Positions 48,679-61,172 of a DNA stretch of 64,000 bases are shown here, piece by piece. The number at the start of each line of letters is the position of its first letter. Position 1 is the stretch's first letter. A program made the translations under genes and the position numbers. Source of the stretch: Metopolophium dirhodum (lineage: Eukaryota > Arthropoda > Insecta > Hemiptera > Aphididae); the NCBI RefSeq assembly GCF_019925205.1, contig NC_083560.1, positions 43,384,270-43,448,269 of the forward strand, given 5' to 3'. Under the pieces are notes generated by a model. The model ran no database searches. It had not been told where the DNA came from and saw nothing but the letters and a program-made list of their open reading frames with translations.

Positions 48679-49140
48679 CAGTGTTCGGATTAGATAAGTA
48701 TTTTTTTATCTAGATAAAGATTAAGATAATGCAACTCAAATGTATCTAGATAGATATAAAAGATAACTTAACTCATATTTATCTAGATAAAGATAAAAAC
48801 TTTTTTATCTAGATAAAAAAAAGATAAACATTTTTTTTAATGGGTTTTAATTTTAGGTACCTATATTTTTGTTGGGCACTAGGAACATAATAATAATAAT
48901 GATATAAATAAAAATAATTACATTATTTATAAACCATAAACTTGGTTTGAGAATCTGTATAAATATTTTAAATGCGTTTAAACAATTTCGCGTATTTTAT
49001 CAATAAAAAATGTATATAGATGAATTTATATAGATTAGTAAAAAAATTATCTAAGATGAACATTTAGATACCTTGTAACTATATTTATCTAGATAAGATA
49101 AAAGATGAACAAATAATTATCTAGATAAGCCCAAACACTG
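48679..49140. mobile_element. hAT-like MITE (462 bp) built from TATCTAGATA words
   Basis: Ends CAGTGTTCGGATTAG and, inverted, CAGTGTTTGGGCTTA are a CAGTG-type hAT terminus. The flanking 8-mers TACATATT and GAAGTATT agree at 5 of 8. The body repeats the palindrome TATCTAGATA, often as TTATCTAGATAAAGATAA, roughly eight times. It lies 10 bp beyond the target duplication of the 2.9 kb element. Confidence 0.7.
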
Positions 49141-49559
49141 GAAGTATTACGTACCTATATTATATTATCTATTCTTAAATTATGACATGCTATAGTTTCT
49201 ACTTTCTTTGCGGCTCCTTTTAAGTCACCAAAGAATATAAAATAATATAATAATAATACATCAATGTATAAAAAATAATATTTCTGGAAATCTATTATTT
49301 GTGTAATATTTTTTTTTTAAACCCTATAGTTTGTAGTAAATATGTAGGTACGTACCTACATAGGTGATTTTTCCAATGCAATCATTGAAAATGATATGAA
49401 AATCAAACTAAAACAAATAAATAGGTAACAAATAAAATTATAGTATGAATTAATAGTATTCAATTTTTATTTGATATTATATTTCAAAAAAAAATCGACT
49501 TTAATATTTATTAAATATATTGTATAAATATGTAATATTCTGCTGTTGCTTTATACATA
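49141..49559. other. AT-rich intergenic sequence
   Basis: No gene or element recognised. Confidence 0.3.
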
Positions 49560-50310
49560 AAGACTAGCTCTCCGAGCGTCGCTGGTGGAGACCCCCAAAC
49601 CCCCCGAGTTGGCGAAGAGTTTTAACCGATGTCGGTAGTGCAGTGGTCTTTTGGTCTGGTCGTCGGTCTCGAGCCGGTTGGTGTGTGATAAGGAGATCTG
49701 GTGATAAGGAACTGTGATAAGGTTAGGACCACCGCGGTTCGACGTGGTAGCCCGGGTTATGCCGCTGGAAGTTCGAAATTCCGTAAAAAAATCATAAAGC
49801 CGCTGCGATTTTTTTTATGTCTAGCAGGTCAGTCACCTCATAGTTATCTGGGCAGGCAATCCGACTTCGTCGGATAGTGGACAATGTGGGACGGCCGGGA
49901 CACGGCATCAGGTATGCAATCCAACTGCGTCGGATCGAAAACAACGTTCTTTACTGCCACCGAAAACGCAACATTACGTGAAAAAAAATTTCAAAAAATT
50001 CGGGCGTCCATGCAAATCATATAGTCGCCGTGTTTTTTGGGTGTCTAGCAGGTCTAACTGAAGTGATTTTCCGGGTAGGCAATCCGACTTCGTCGGATAG
50101 CGGACAATGTGCGACGACCGGGTCACGTCATAAGGTGTGCAATCCGACTGCGCCGGATCGCGGACAGCGTTCATTACTGTCACCAAAAAAAGCAAAAATA
50201 AATAATAAATTACGTGGAAAAAAATTAAAAAAATTTCGGTCGTCCATGCAAATTATATAGCCAACGCATTTGTTTGGGTGTCTAGCAGGTCAGTCACCTC
50301 GAATGACGTT
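49560..50310 (+). repeat. Hairpin repeat family, near-tandem cluster 2
   Basis: The word TGTCTAGCAGGTC starts units at 49818, 50042 and 50279 (periods 224 and 237 bp, the last partial). Each full unit has two hairpins of 17 nt: 49859-49875 and 49919-49935, then 50082-50098 and 50142-50158. The common form is ATCCGAC + TNC + GTCGGAT. Conserved flanks are GGCAATCC before and CGGACA after. Between hairpin pairs and the next unit come an AAAAAATT tract and GGCGTCCATGCAAAT. The leading segment 49560-49817 is GC-rich. No coding frame is shared by the units, so a non-coding structured repeat is the simplest reading. Confidence 0.75.
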
Positions 50311-51236
50311 CGCCATAGTACATATAACTACACACAATGCAAACGATACAGATACTACACAAACCAAAAAAACGTATTGTATATACCTACCTATGATATA
50401 TGAACTGATAAATACATATACATATCAATATAATATTACAGTTTTCTGCAAGCGAGGTAATCAAATAGCCACTTTCTTATTTTGGTAATTAATAATTTAA
50501 TGTAGCATACAAATACTGCTACAGTTACTATATAATATATATAATATATATATTAATAAATAAATAGATCCTCATTAAGTCATATAGTATATATACATGT
50601 AGGTTAATTAATTTGATTTTATGCTCATGATTAAACATACCTATAGTATTAATAATATTTTATTATATAATAATTAATATTTATACGTTTATTTATTATA
50701 ATATATATATACATGTGCCTACCTACAGACCGATACAGTGGCTATATCGTGTATATTTATGCCAAATCAAATATATAAATACCAATATAAGGAAGCCACG
50801 GCGTGACCGAGTATAGGCAACAGGACAAAAGGCAGTCAAATAATATAATATAATAATAACGCAGTTTATTGGATCAAAAAAAATCAATAAACAAAATCGA
50901 ACTTTTCGACACATGTATTTATGCCCGTATATAGTAATACCTACGCGACGTAAATTGGTAAAACTCGACTTTTCTAAAAAATGATCGATAAACACGCGCG
51001 ACGGCGGTACTCGGTTTGCCTGTTATCTCAACCGCGGCGGGCCCGCCGGGAACAAAGTACGACCAAGCGCGGCCTGTAAATTTAGCGGGGAACGCGAATA
51101 AGGTCCGAGCGAGGACGCAGGAAGTCCTCAAAGGGGGTATCTTCATACATAAACTAAATTATTTATATTAATAGATTAATAAATTAACTAATCAATAAAA
51201 TATATAAATTTTTATCTTTAAATATAAATAAAAAAA
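50311..51236. other. Intergenic, with a GC-rich patch at 50990-51135
   Basis: The GC-rich patch includes the perfect palindrome CGGCGGGCCCGCCG and many CpG. I could not match it to rRNA or a gene from memory. It might be a CpG-rich promoter or inserted DNA. The rest is AT-rich. Confidence 0.3.
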
Positions 51237-51335
51237 TTCTTCGTAAATATACCTTTTTTTTCTGATAATATTTTCTATACATTTTCAAATTTATAATCTC
51301 TAAGTTCTTCGTAAATATACCTTTTTTTTCTGATA
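51237..51335 (+). repeat. 31-bp direct repeat, two identical copies 68 bp apart
   Basis: TTCTTCGTAAATATACC followed by eight T and CTGATA occurs at 51237 and 51305 without mismatch, immediately left of a small MITE. Confidence 0.75.
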
Positions 51336-51346
51336 TATAAAATTAC

Positions 51347-51499
51347 AAAGCAGAGGCCTGGGAGACCGCCCATCGAATTTTTTCATTGGCCGTCTCAAAA
51401 ATTTTGATTGAGCGCCACAAAAGAAATCCGTTTTCCCTTCGTTCTCTTCTATAGTAGTACGAAAAATCGCCAGAGGAGCGCCACACGGGTCTCTGCTTT
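51347..51499. mobile_element. Small MITE (153 bp)
   Basis: AAAGCAGAG at 51347 and CTCTGCTTT at 51491-51499 are perfect inverse ends, and the next bases partly pair (GCC versus GGGT). The interior contains inverted GCGCCACA words but no coding content. Flanks suggest a TA duplication, which is weak in AT-rich DNA. Confidence 0.6.
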
Positions 51500-52014
51500 A
51501 TAGTTTTAGATATAAGTTCCTAACACGAATGTGCTACATTTGTTTTAGACCAAACGCGATTTATTAATATACAGTAATTACATTTTTCTGAGAAACTACA
51601 AGAACTAAGACAGTGGGAAATTAATAAGGTACCTATTTACTTTCTATTTACCTTTATTTACCACTATGTAATATTATGCTGTTGTTTTATACATAAAGAT
51701 AATTTTGAGTTTATTAGTAGTTACCTTCCTACTTGCTAAACACTGGAACTACTTATCCAAATTTGGGATTGTTTGGATCATTTTTTTAACCTGAATATGT
51801 TGCTAATAATTACTATAGCGTAGCTCGAACACGAATTTCGTTTTAGATCACGAAAATCTAATACTATTTTGTTAATGTATAAGGTATATAAGTATTTATG
51901 TATAGGTTGCTACTTGCTATTGGTTAAGGTACAATATTTAATTTTTATTATTTTAGAATACTAGGATAGGTATTGAAGCAACGAAAATATTTTAATTTTA
52001 TGAATAACAATATA
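51500..52014. other. AT-rich intergenic sequence
   Basis: No gene or element recognised. Confidence 0.3.
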
Positions 52015-53100
52015 AAAAAGGTGGGTAAGTGGACGCCACTTTGCTGTACAGTAGGTTACTTGTGAGTAACTGTAATGGATGATGTTAAATTTGGATGCAA
52101 TGATATAAAACCATTGTACAGGAATAACGGTACAGAGGGAAGACGGTCTGTCAAGCTATAATATTACTATAAGTACTAAGTAGTAAGTAGGTATATTTTA
52201 TACGATATTATTGCGATTAAAGTAATTAATTGTAGTATTAGACATTAGTATATAGGTACTTCGGTAGGTTATATTAATTTTTGCCAAAAAAATTACATTT
52301 GAAAATGTTATTTTGTGTATTAAATATAGTAAATCACGTTAAAAGTTTCATTTATAAACGTATAATATTTTTAAATTACAACAAGATAGGTAACTAAAAT
52401 CGTTATTCTTGGTCTTAATATGTAATTTCATCCAAATTTGAATTTAAAATGTCAGTAAAAAATAACTGTATTTTTATATCTTTTATATATCTTTGGTTAC
52501 AGTATGAACTATTTATTAGAATTTTTGTTTTAAACTTTCAATACTTAGCTATAAAAATTGAATATTTTATATATCTTTAATTTGGTACAATAATGGATAT
52601 TGTCAATATTCAAAGTTTAAATACTTATAAAAAAATATTGTGCTTATGCATTAGCATTTTAAATATTTTTCTACTGCTATTGTAACAATATATCAGGAAT
52701 CTTGTACAACATTTTCAAGCTTTTTAACCCAACGAATAAAATTTTATGGACAAATATATAGATAAAAAACTAAAAAAATTGAAAACTGCTCAAAACTAGT
52801 CAAAATATTTTGAAAATGTATGGTGTATAGAAAATGATAATGTAAACATTCAGTAAAAATGTCATGTATCTACATTTTACGGTAATTTGTTTTAGAGTTA
52901 CAGCAAAAAACAAAATTAATTTTGCGTAGAAATTTCCATTTTTCCTTAAATTCTATTTTGTTTTTTCCTGCGCTTTTTGAAACTGTTTGAAATTTTTAAA
53001 TTTCAACCCTCGAATTCACCAACTATTAATTTAATTTCTCATCGATCAAGATACTGTTGAAGAAAATCGAAGCAGTTTTACTGCCTAAGCCCCAGTGGCG
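52015..53100 (-). repeat. Dispersed GATTCTGAGCGGAGC repeat, near full-length diverged copy
   Basis: Starts with AAAGGTGGGTAAGTGGACGCC, CTGTACAGTAGG and GGAAGACGGTCTGTCAAGC. It ends with the inverse of the left-end block (ACTGTTGAAGAAAATCGAAGCAG, TTTTACTGCC). The order is the reverse of the copy at 59.3-61.2 kb. No coding frame. Confidence 0.7.
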
Positions 53101-53714
53101 CCAAACACGAGTATCAACTCTTCTATTTATGGGTTGGCTAGGTGGGTGGGTGGTGATAATAAGTCATCAGTTATTAGTTTTATTTAATATTTAAAGGAAG
53201 TATATATTGTGATTTTAATGCAATATTTGAGAGTAGCTAAACATTTTTTTAAGTAGTTGGGTCTAACATCATAATTTTTTCCCCATAACATGAAATGTAG
53301 ATCAGCGCCACTGCTCATTTTTTTCCGGATTTTTACGGTCCGCCTTATTATTTTCCGAACATTTACGGTGCCCCATTTTATTTAGGGTGTTAAGAAACGT
53401 TCTCATAATACATATAATCAGAATTTAAAAATATGTACATTCAATAAAATAACGTTTTTACATTAAAATCCATGGCTTTGAGATTTACCTTTGACAGCAC
53501 CTTTTTAGTTTTTGGCTGCGATTGTGTGCGTAAAAGTTTTAATATAGTAGTGTGGATTTAAGGATCCTCTCGATTTTCGTATTTCTTATCAAAAATAACT
53601 CAATCTAATTCCAAGAAATCGCAGTAACACCTAAACTGCTTTCCATTCTTAACAAATATTTTAAGGTATTCGTAAAACAGTAACGCCGTAAAATGTACGA
53701 GAACATGACTAAGT
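53101..53714. other. Intergenic, with a piece of the CCGGA tandem repeat
   Basis: 53325-53380 holds TTTCCGGATTTTTACGGTCC and the 33-bp block shared with 43085-43117. The rest has no gene. Confidence 0.5.
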
Positions 53715-56092
53715 CACATTTTAGATTCTGAGCGGAGCAATGAAGGTATTAATTTTACAAACGATGTGTGTTTTTTTTTGTGTCTATCATCACCGTTTGG
53801 CGTAATAAAACTGCTTCGATTTTCTTCAACCGTATCTTTTTTGATGGTAAAATGAATCAAGTTGGTGCATTTCGGAGGTCAACAATTAAAATTCCCAATA
53901 GTTTTCAAAAGAGCAGGGAAAAACGAAATGAAAATTAAGAAAAACGAGAATATTTACGCAAAATATGTTTTTGACAAAATTTTAAGGACATTTGCAGTTC
54001 CCAATTTGTTAATATTTAAGATTCTGAATGGAACAATAAATGTATTAATTTTACAATGATGTGTGTTTTTTTATTATTTTTTTTATTTTTATGTCTGTCA
54101 TCACCTTTTAGGACTGTAAAAGTGCTTGGATTTTTTTCAACAGTAACTTTTCTGATAGGAAAGTGAATCTAGTTGGTCAAAAGTAAAAATTTCCCAGTAG
54201 TTTTCAAAAGCGACGTGAAAAACAAAAGAAAAATAAATTAAGGAAAAACGGGAATTTTTACGCAAAATCTGTTTTCGAGAAAATCGATTTTGGTTTTTGG
54301 TGTAACTCTAAAACAAATGACCGTAGGGCCATGAAATTTTTACTGAATGTTTATAATTCTATTTCCTATACACCATAACATTTTCCAAATATTTTGACTT
54401 ATTTTGAGCTGTTTATGGACATTGTCAATTTCCATTTTTTTTCGTTTTATTTTCTATAAATATCAAATAAAGTTATATCTGTTGAGTAAAAAGGCTTGAA
54501 AATTTAATAGAAGGCTCCTAGGTTATTGTTTCAAAGGCAGATGAAAAAAATTAAAAATCCTTAGTCACAGTTTTTATTTATAAGCATTTAAAGTTCAAAT
54601 TTTGACAAAATACGGAAAAATCACGAAAATTAGCAAATTATTTTGAGTTGAGAATTTATTAAAATTTTTCTTTTTAAATCTAAGATTTGAAAATGTAATA
54701 TAAGATTACTCATAAGTTTATCTACCTTTATCAAAAAAAATTTATATTTTTACAACATTTGATATTCACTCGATTTCTCATGTAACAATTTTCTTATTTT
54801 ATTGTAATTAAAAAACGAATGACTGTAGATACTTGAAAATTTCACTGAATGTTTATATTAGCATTTTCTATACACCATAAAATTTTGTAAATATTTTGAC
54901 TCTTTTTGGACTGTTTACGGACATTGTCAGTTTTCTATTATTTTAGTTTTTTTTTCTATGAATATCAATACAATTTTATTTGTTGGGTAAAAATGCGTGA
55001 AAATTGAATATAAGGCTCCTGATGTATGGTTCTAATAGAAGTTGAAAATATTAAAAATACATTGGCACAGTTTTTTTTATAAGCATTTAAAGTTCAAATT
55101 TTGACAACATTTATCAAATTTATAATTTATTAATTATTTTGTAGTTAAAAATGTATAAAATGTTTAACTTTTATGGCTAAGAATTGAAAATTTAAAACAA
55201 GGCTCCACGTAAATAGGTTATATATAAATTACTTTATTCACAATAATATCATCAAATATACTAGGTAATATCCATTACACTATTACAGTGACCCACTTTT
55301 AACCTACTGTACAGCAGAGCAACATCCACTTACCCACTTTTTTTTCTATAAATGTCAATTCGTTGGATCAAAAATCTTGAAAATTTAATACAAGGCTCCT
55401 AATATATTGTTACAAAGATAGTTGAAGAATATTAAAAATAGATAGCCACAACAAAAAAAAAGGTGGATAAGTGGATGTTGCTCTACTGTACAGTAGGTTA
55501 CAAGTGGGTCACTGTAATGGATGGTGTTAAATTTGAATTCAATCATATAATATCATTGTATAAGAAAAACGATTCTGAGCGAAAACGGTCAGTCAGCCTA
55601 TGATATTACCAAGTATATTTGATGATATTATTGTGAATAAAGTAATTTATATATAACCTATTTACGTGGAGCCTTGTTTAAATTTTTTCAATTTTATGGT
55701 GTATAGATAATGCTAATATAAACATTCAGTCAAAACGTCATGTCCCTACAGTCATTTGTTTTAGAGTTACACCAAAAACCAAAATCGATTTTCTCGAAAA
55801 CAGATTTTGCGTAAAAATTCCCGTTTTTCCTTAATTTTTCTTTTGTTTTTCACGTCGCTTTTGAAAACTACTGGGAATTTTTTACTTTTGACGCCCCCCC
55901 CCCCCCCCCCCCCCCAAAGTACCAACTAGATTCACTTTCCTATCAGAAAAGTTACTATTGAAGAATATCCAAGCACTTTTACTGTCCTAAAAGGTGATGA
56001 CAGACATAAAAATAAAAAAAAAAATTTAAAAAAAAAAACACACGTCTTATAAAATCAATACATTCATCGCTTCGCTCAGAATCTAAAATTGA
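53715..56092. repeat. Large inverted pair of dispersed repeats
   Basis: The left arm starts TTAGATTCTGAGCGGAGC at about 53723 and again in a second, partial copy at 54018. The right arm ends CGCTCAGAATCTAAA at about 56088. The block at 54127-54400 (for example GTGAATCTAGTTGG, CGAGAAAATCGATTTTGG) is inverted at 55690-56000. The central block at 55206-55340 is inverted at 55460-55680. A run of 22 C (55894-55915) replaces GGGGG-type sequence in the right arm. The whole can fold back on itself over hundreds of bases. No coding capacity is seen apart from chance frames. Confidence 0.75.
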
Positions 56093-56139
56093 ATCTCATG
56101 CCATTTAAATATATTAATTTGCCAAGAAGTACAAATCGG

Positions 56140-57130
56140 GTGATGTGTGACTTTTGGAACGACTATAATATAGTTCTCTAGTGGTACACGTATATAATTT
56201 TCGACTAGATGATATTATGTTAAATTTTTTTTAAATTTCAATAACATGATTTTCAGACATAATTATGTCTAATGTCTTGTATAGAATTATTATATTATTT
56301 TATAATTTTCTATTTAAAAAGTAAGTCGAACTTTTAAATATAAAAAAAAATAATATTTTTAATATTACCAGTCAACTAAGTTGGAATTAAAATGTTAGCA
56401 TTAAAAGGTTTATTTATACTTACATAATGTTATATATTATTATGATTATGAATGAACAAACTTTTAAAGGCATATCTGACTATTTTAGAGCATATTCTAG
56501 TGTTATAAAACGTATAAATGCGTAATATTTAATATTATTTTTTTTTAGATGATAATCGGAATAGGCAATAATTATAGGCATTGCGATGATGTATTGTTAG
56601 AATTACAATCCAGTTTAGGTATTTATTATTTCAAAAATACTAATGCAATATATTAAATCAACTAAAACAAATTAAATAATCTGCTTAGGCTATTCCCTCG
56701 TAAATATTATGCATAATTACTACTTATTACTAATTGGAGTAACAATTGCGATGCGCCTACTGTTGAATTGAGTAAAGTGAAAAATAAAATCGTTTTTCGT
56801 GGTCATTAAATAATATAAGTTTGACTTGTACGTGCGACTGCGTAAAATAAAACACGAATGATGATATTTCCGTATGGAGTGTATTCACAATAATATTAAT
56901 TATTTACGAATAACACGATGACATATTCGATGGCCGAATGCATATGAAGTTGCCTATAAAATGTCCCTTATGATCTTGGTAGTCTGGTATGTCAACATTG
57001 AAAATATTATTATTTTTATCGAAATTATAGAACAAATATGTGCCATTATATTGTTTTACATTGTAATAACTTAAAAGGGGGGCTTTAAAGCTCAATTATA
57101 CATATATTATATTAATATAATCTATAAAAT
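56140..57130 (+). repeat. Duplicated segment, copy A (uninterrupted)
   Basis: It matches 58690-59283 and then 61173-61500 in the same order and orientation (for example ATAATTATGTCTAATGTCTTGTAT, GAGCATATT, GAGTAACAATTGCGATGCGCC, TTTCCGTATGGAGTGTATTCA, GTCTGGTATGTCAACATTGAAAATA). A third partial copy lies at 42560-42900. Non-coding; the family is unnamed to me. Confidence 0.8.
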
Positions 57131-58689
57131 GTTAAAATATAAATATAATATAATGTGCTATAACAACAAAATATGCATTAAAATAATAATGTATTCAAGT
57201 ATGAAAAATATTTAAATAAAAATTAGGTGAGTGTTTAGTATAGGAATTACAGTTTTAAGTTAGATATCCAAAAACATAAACATATTTACATTTTTAAAAA
57301 TGTTTTATATACTTCACTTTTAATTTCTGTATTAAAATTTAAATAATCATAAATTGCACAAAATAAATATTATCTTATTTTTGTTGTTAATTTAAACGAT
57401 ACCATTATATAAAATGGCTTATACAATTGTCAAAACATTCACTAAGTACCTGCCCTTTACACTAATAACTAATGGGTAGGTAATAATTATTATTTTTATT
57501 TGTTAAAATGTTAAAGAGACTAGATACTCATGGTACTGAGTAGGTATATAATAATGATATATGAATATTTAATCACTGCAGTTAAACATTATTTATAATG
57601 ACTCAGCTTCTAGGCCTGCAGGATAGGAATATATATCTTAGCAAAATACCCATTGGCATTATTGATTAGTAATTATTTACTAAAAATTAAAATTATTAAA
57701 TGTTAACATTTTCGATTTTTCTCCACTCAACCTTATTCAACATTATATTTTGTGATGAAAAGTAAGAAGTAGCCCGTTATTTCTAGGCGTATTATGGCAG
57801 GGGGGAGTGTAAAAAGAACTATAGCTTTGGTAATTTTTAGAATATACCGTAAAATGGGATAGCTCTGGACTTACGGTGGGAGTTTGGACGAAACAGTTTT
57901 AATATTTTATATTGGATCTTTCTGATAAGGGAGTTGATAAATAATTGAGAGAAAATATTGTAGGTAGGTAGTTCGAACGAAAAAACAACGTTGGTCCTTA
58001 TTATGTACTTCCAATTTACATTGAAACTATCGAGGTGTAAACTATTTGAGCACTTTTCATTTTTGATATTTCGCATACCCTTTTTTTCTCGTAAATGATA
58101 ACAACAAAAAGTCGTCAGCACAGAATATAATGTTCTTACCTAAACGTTGGATAATAGATTAATTCACTATATTATCAAAACAAACAGAAACACTATTGAA
58201 ATAAGTGAACAACAATTTGCTATGTCAAGACGGTCGTACGTTTGTAAATTAGGGACAACAAAACGTGGGTAGCATCATCTTAAAAGTTTTAGGAATCAGA
58301 ATTTGAATAAATGTACTATTAAAGTGAAAATGGGACTGAGCACGCTTAAAAAATCACCCTATATAAGTCAGAAGTCAATAATATATTCTTCGATAAAATA
58401 TATAAAATAGCTAATTATATATTTAAATTAATTTGAATAATGAATCGTGGTATATCACATAGGTACCATTGATTTTTTTTATCTATATTTGAATACTCAC
58501 ACATATTCGTTCGGCGAACTTAAACCCAATTAATATTCATTTGGTAGACTGGTTAGGTATACCTACATATAGGTACTATATTTATAGACACTTAAAAACG
58601 AAACTTCGACCAAATATTTGGCTTGAATGTATATTTATGATTACGTAGTATACGTATATACCTATCTATACCAGTAGGTATACAACTAA
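57131..58689. other. AT-rich intergenic sequence with repeat remnants
   Basis: 57267-57320 (ATAAACATATTTACATTTTT, GTTTTATATACT) matches 61505-61555, extending the duplication patchily. 58230-58283 resembles the right end of the TTAA element. No gene recognised. Confidence 0.4.
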
Positions 58690-59288
58690 TTTATTACACT
58701 ATTTTATATAGAAAAATACGAATCGTTGGGTATACGTATATAAATTTTGACCAGATGATATTATGTTTAATTTTCTAATTGTCCAGATAATTTTTTATTA
58801 TTTAAATTTCGATAGCATAATTTTCAGACGTAATTATATCTAATGTCTTGTATGGATTTATATTATTATTTTATAATTTGCTATTTAAAAAGTAAGTTGA
58901 ATTATTAAATGTATAAAAAATAAAATTTCCAATATTACCACTTATCAATCAACTAAGTTGAAATAAAAATTTTAGTATTAAAAGGTTTTTTTTTACTTAC
59001 ATAATGCTATTTATTATGATTGAGAATGAACAAACCTTTTAAGGCATATCCTACTATTTTAGAGCATATTTCAGTGTTGTAAAGCGTATAAATGCATGAA
59101 TAATATAATATAATTAATGAAAATTGGAATAGGCAAGAATAGGCGTTGCGATGATATATTGTTGGAATTACGATCCTGTTTAGGTTTTAATTATTTCAAA
59201 AATATTAATGCAATGTATTATATCAACTAAAATAAATTAAATAATTTGCTTATGTTGTCGCCTCGTAAATATTATAGATAATCTTTAT

Positions 59289-61172
59289 ATTTTAGATTCT
59301 GAGCGGAGCGATGAATGTATTGATTTTACAATGATGTGTTTTTTTTCGTGTCTGTCATCACGGTTTGGGGCAGTAAAACTTCATCGATTTTCTTCAACAG
59401 TATCTTGTTCGACGGGAAAGTGAATCTTGTTGGTGCATCCAGGAGGTCAAATTTTAAAATTCTCAATAGTTTTCAAAAGCGCCGGGAAAAACAACATAGA
59501 AATTAGGAAAAACCGGAATTTTTGGTTTTTGGTGTAATTTTAAAACAAATAAACGTATATACATGACATTTTCTCTGGTCGTTTATATTTGCATTTTCTA
59601 TACACGATAAAATTTTCAAAATATTTTGAATTTTTTTTTCTACGAATGTCAATAAAACTTTATTTGTTGGAAAAAAAAGCTTGAAAATTTAATACAAAAG
59701 GCTCCTACTATATTATTACAATGACATTTAAAAAATATTAAAAATCCTTAGTCATAGTTTTTATCTATAAGCATTTAAGGGTCCCGGTGCCAGTTTTTCA
59801 AATTATCCACAATTCTATAAAATTTGAAAATTTAATTTTATATTTTAGTTGCCACTTCAATTATAAGACTTTTCCATTAATCTATTACCCATTACCTATT
59901 TATGGGGGTTGATACACTCTGTATTATATCGAAAAAAAATGACTTTACGGGAATAACTCTCAAGCTTTGTAGAATTGTCGGATTTTGATGGCTATGAAAG
60001 AAGAAGACTTCCTACAGCCCAAATCGATTTCTGGTTTTGTATTTTATTTCAAATAATTGTATTTATTAAAAAAATTTGTAAAAAAATGCTTTTTTTCTTG
60101 TATTTTTTTAGACATATTATAAAGTTTGAGAATAAAATATTGAAAAACGGAGATCGATGCGGGCTGTAGAATATTTCCCTCTAGCAATTAAAAAAACAAT
60201 TATGAAATTTGGTTGATTCTACAAGGTGGTATCGTTATTTCCACAGACTGTATTTTTGAGGACAAAATGGCATCGGCACCGGGCACCTTAAAGTTCAAAT
60301 ATTGATAAAATACGGAAAAATCACGAAAATTAGCAAATTATTTTGAGCTGAGAATTCATAAAATTTTTCTTTTTATATCTAAGATTTTAAAATGTAATAC
60401 AAGATTCCTCATAAGTTTGTCTACCTTTATCAACAAAAAAAAAAAAATGTCTACAAGCAAATCAAATTAAATTTTTATGAGCGTTTGAAATTCATATTTT
60501 TACAATATTGGATAGTCACTCGATTTCTCATGTAGCGGTTTTGTTATTTTATTGTTATTCAAAAACAAATAACTGTAGATACATGAAAACTTTACTGAAT
60601 GTTTATATTTTTATTTTCTATACACCATAAAATTTTGAATATGTTTTGACTCTTTTTAGGCTGTTTACGGACATTGTCAGTTTTCAATTTTTTTAGATTT
60701 TTTTTCTTTAAATATCTATAAAATTTTATTTGTCGAGTAAAAAAAGCGTGAAATTTAATGCAAGGCTCCTGATATATTGATACAATTGCAGTTGAAAAAT
60801 ATTAAAAATAAATATGCGGAAAATTTTTTTATAAGCTTTTAAAGTTCAAATGTTGACAAAATTTATCAAATTTAAAATTTAATAATTATTTTGTAGTTAA
60901 AAATTTATAAAATGTTTAACTTTTATGGGTAAGAATTGAAAATTTAAAACAAGGCTTCACGTAAATAGGTAAATATATAAATTACCTTATTCACAATATT
61001 ATCATCAATTATACTTGGTAATTTCATATTGGCTGACTGACCGTTTCCGCTCGGAATCGTTTTTTTTTATAAAATGATATTATATCATTTAATTCAAATT
61101 TAACACCATCCATTACAGTGACCCACTTGTAACCTACTGTACAGCAGAGTGACATCCACTTACCCACCTTTG
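59289..61172 (+). mobile_element. Dispersed GATTCTGAGCGGAGC repeat, full-length 1.9 kb insertion
   Basis: The left end is TTTAGATTCTGAGCGGAGC; the right end is GACATCCACTTACCCACCTTTG. The boundaries are set by comparison with empty copy A. The interior has the same ordered blocks as 53.7-55.3 kb, including the CGGTCAGTCAGCC-inverse block near 61030 and the CTGTACAGCAGAG block near 61138. An extra segment at about 59780-60290 (with GGTCCCGGTGCCAG at one side and GGCATCGGCACCGGGCACC at the other) is an inverted-ended insertion within it. The ends do not match a superfamily I can name. Confidence 0.7.
59778..60290. mobile_element. Nested ~0.5 kb insertion with inverted GGTGCC ends
   Basis: The internal block GCATTTAA|...|AAAGTTCAAAT, continuous in the other copies of the repeat (for example at 54590-54602), is split here. 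The left junction reads AGGGTCCCGGTGCCAGTTTT. The right junction reads ATGGCATCGGCACCGGGCACCTTA, whose CGGTGCC/GGCACCG parts are inverted. No coding content could be assigned. Confidence 0.6.

Noticed and set aside
49636..49675. TAGTGCAGTGG followed by GGTCTCGAGCC, resembling tRNA A and B boxes at the head of the hairpin repeat
   Set aside because: The A box has one mismatch, the B box needs an indel, and they are only 29 nt apart, too close for a tRNA-derived promoter.
53862..54059. 65-codon open frame on the plus strand
   Set aside because: It lies wholly inside the dispersed repeat; other copies of the same repeat have stops at corresponding places.
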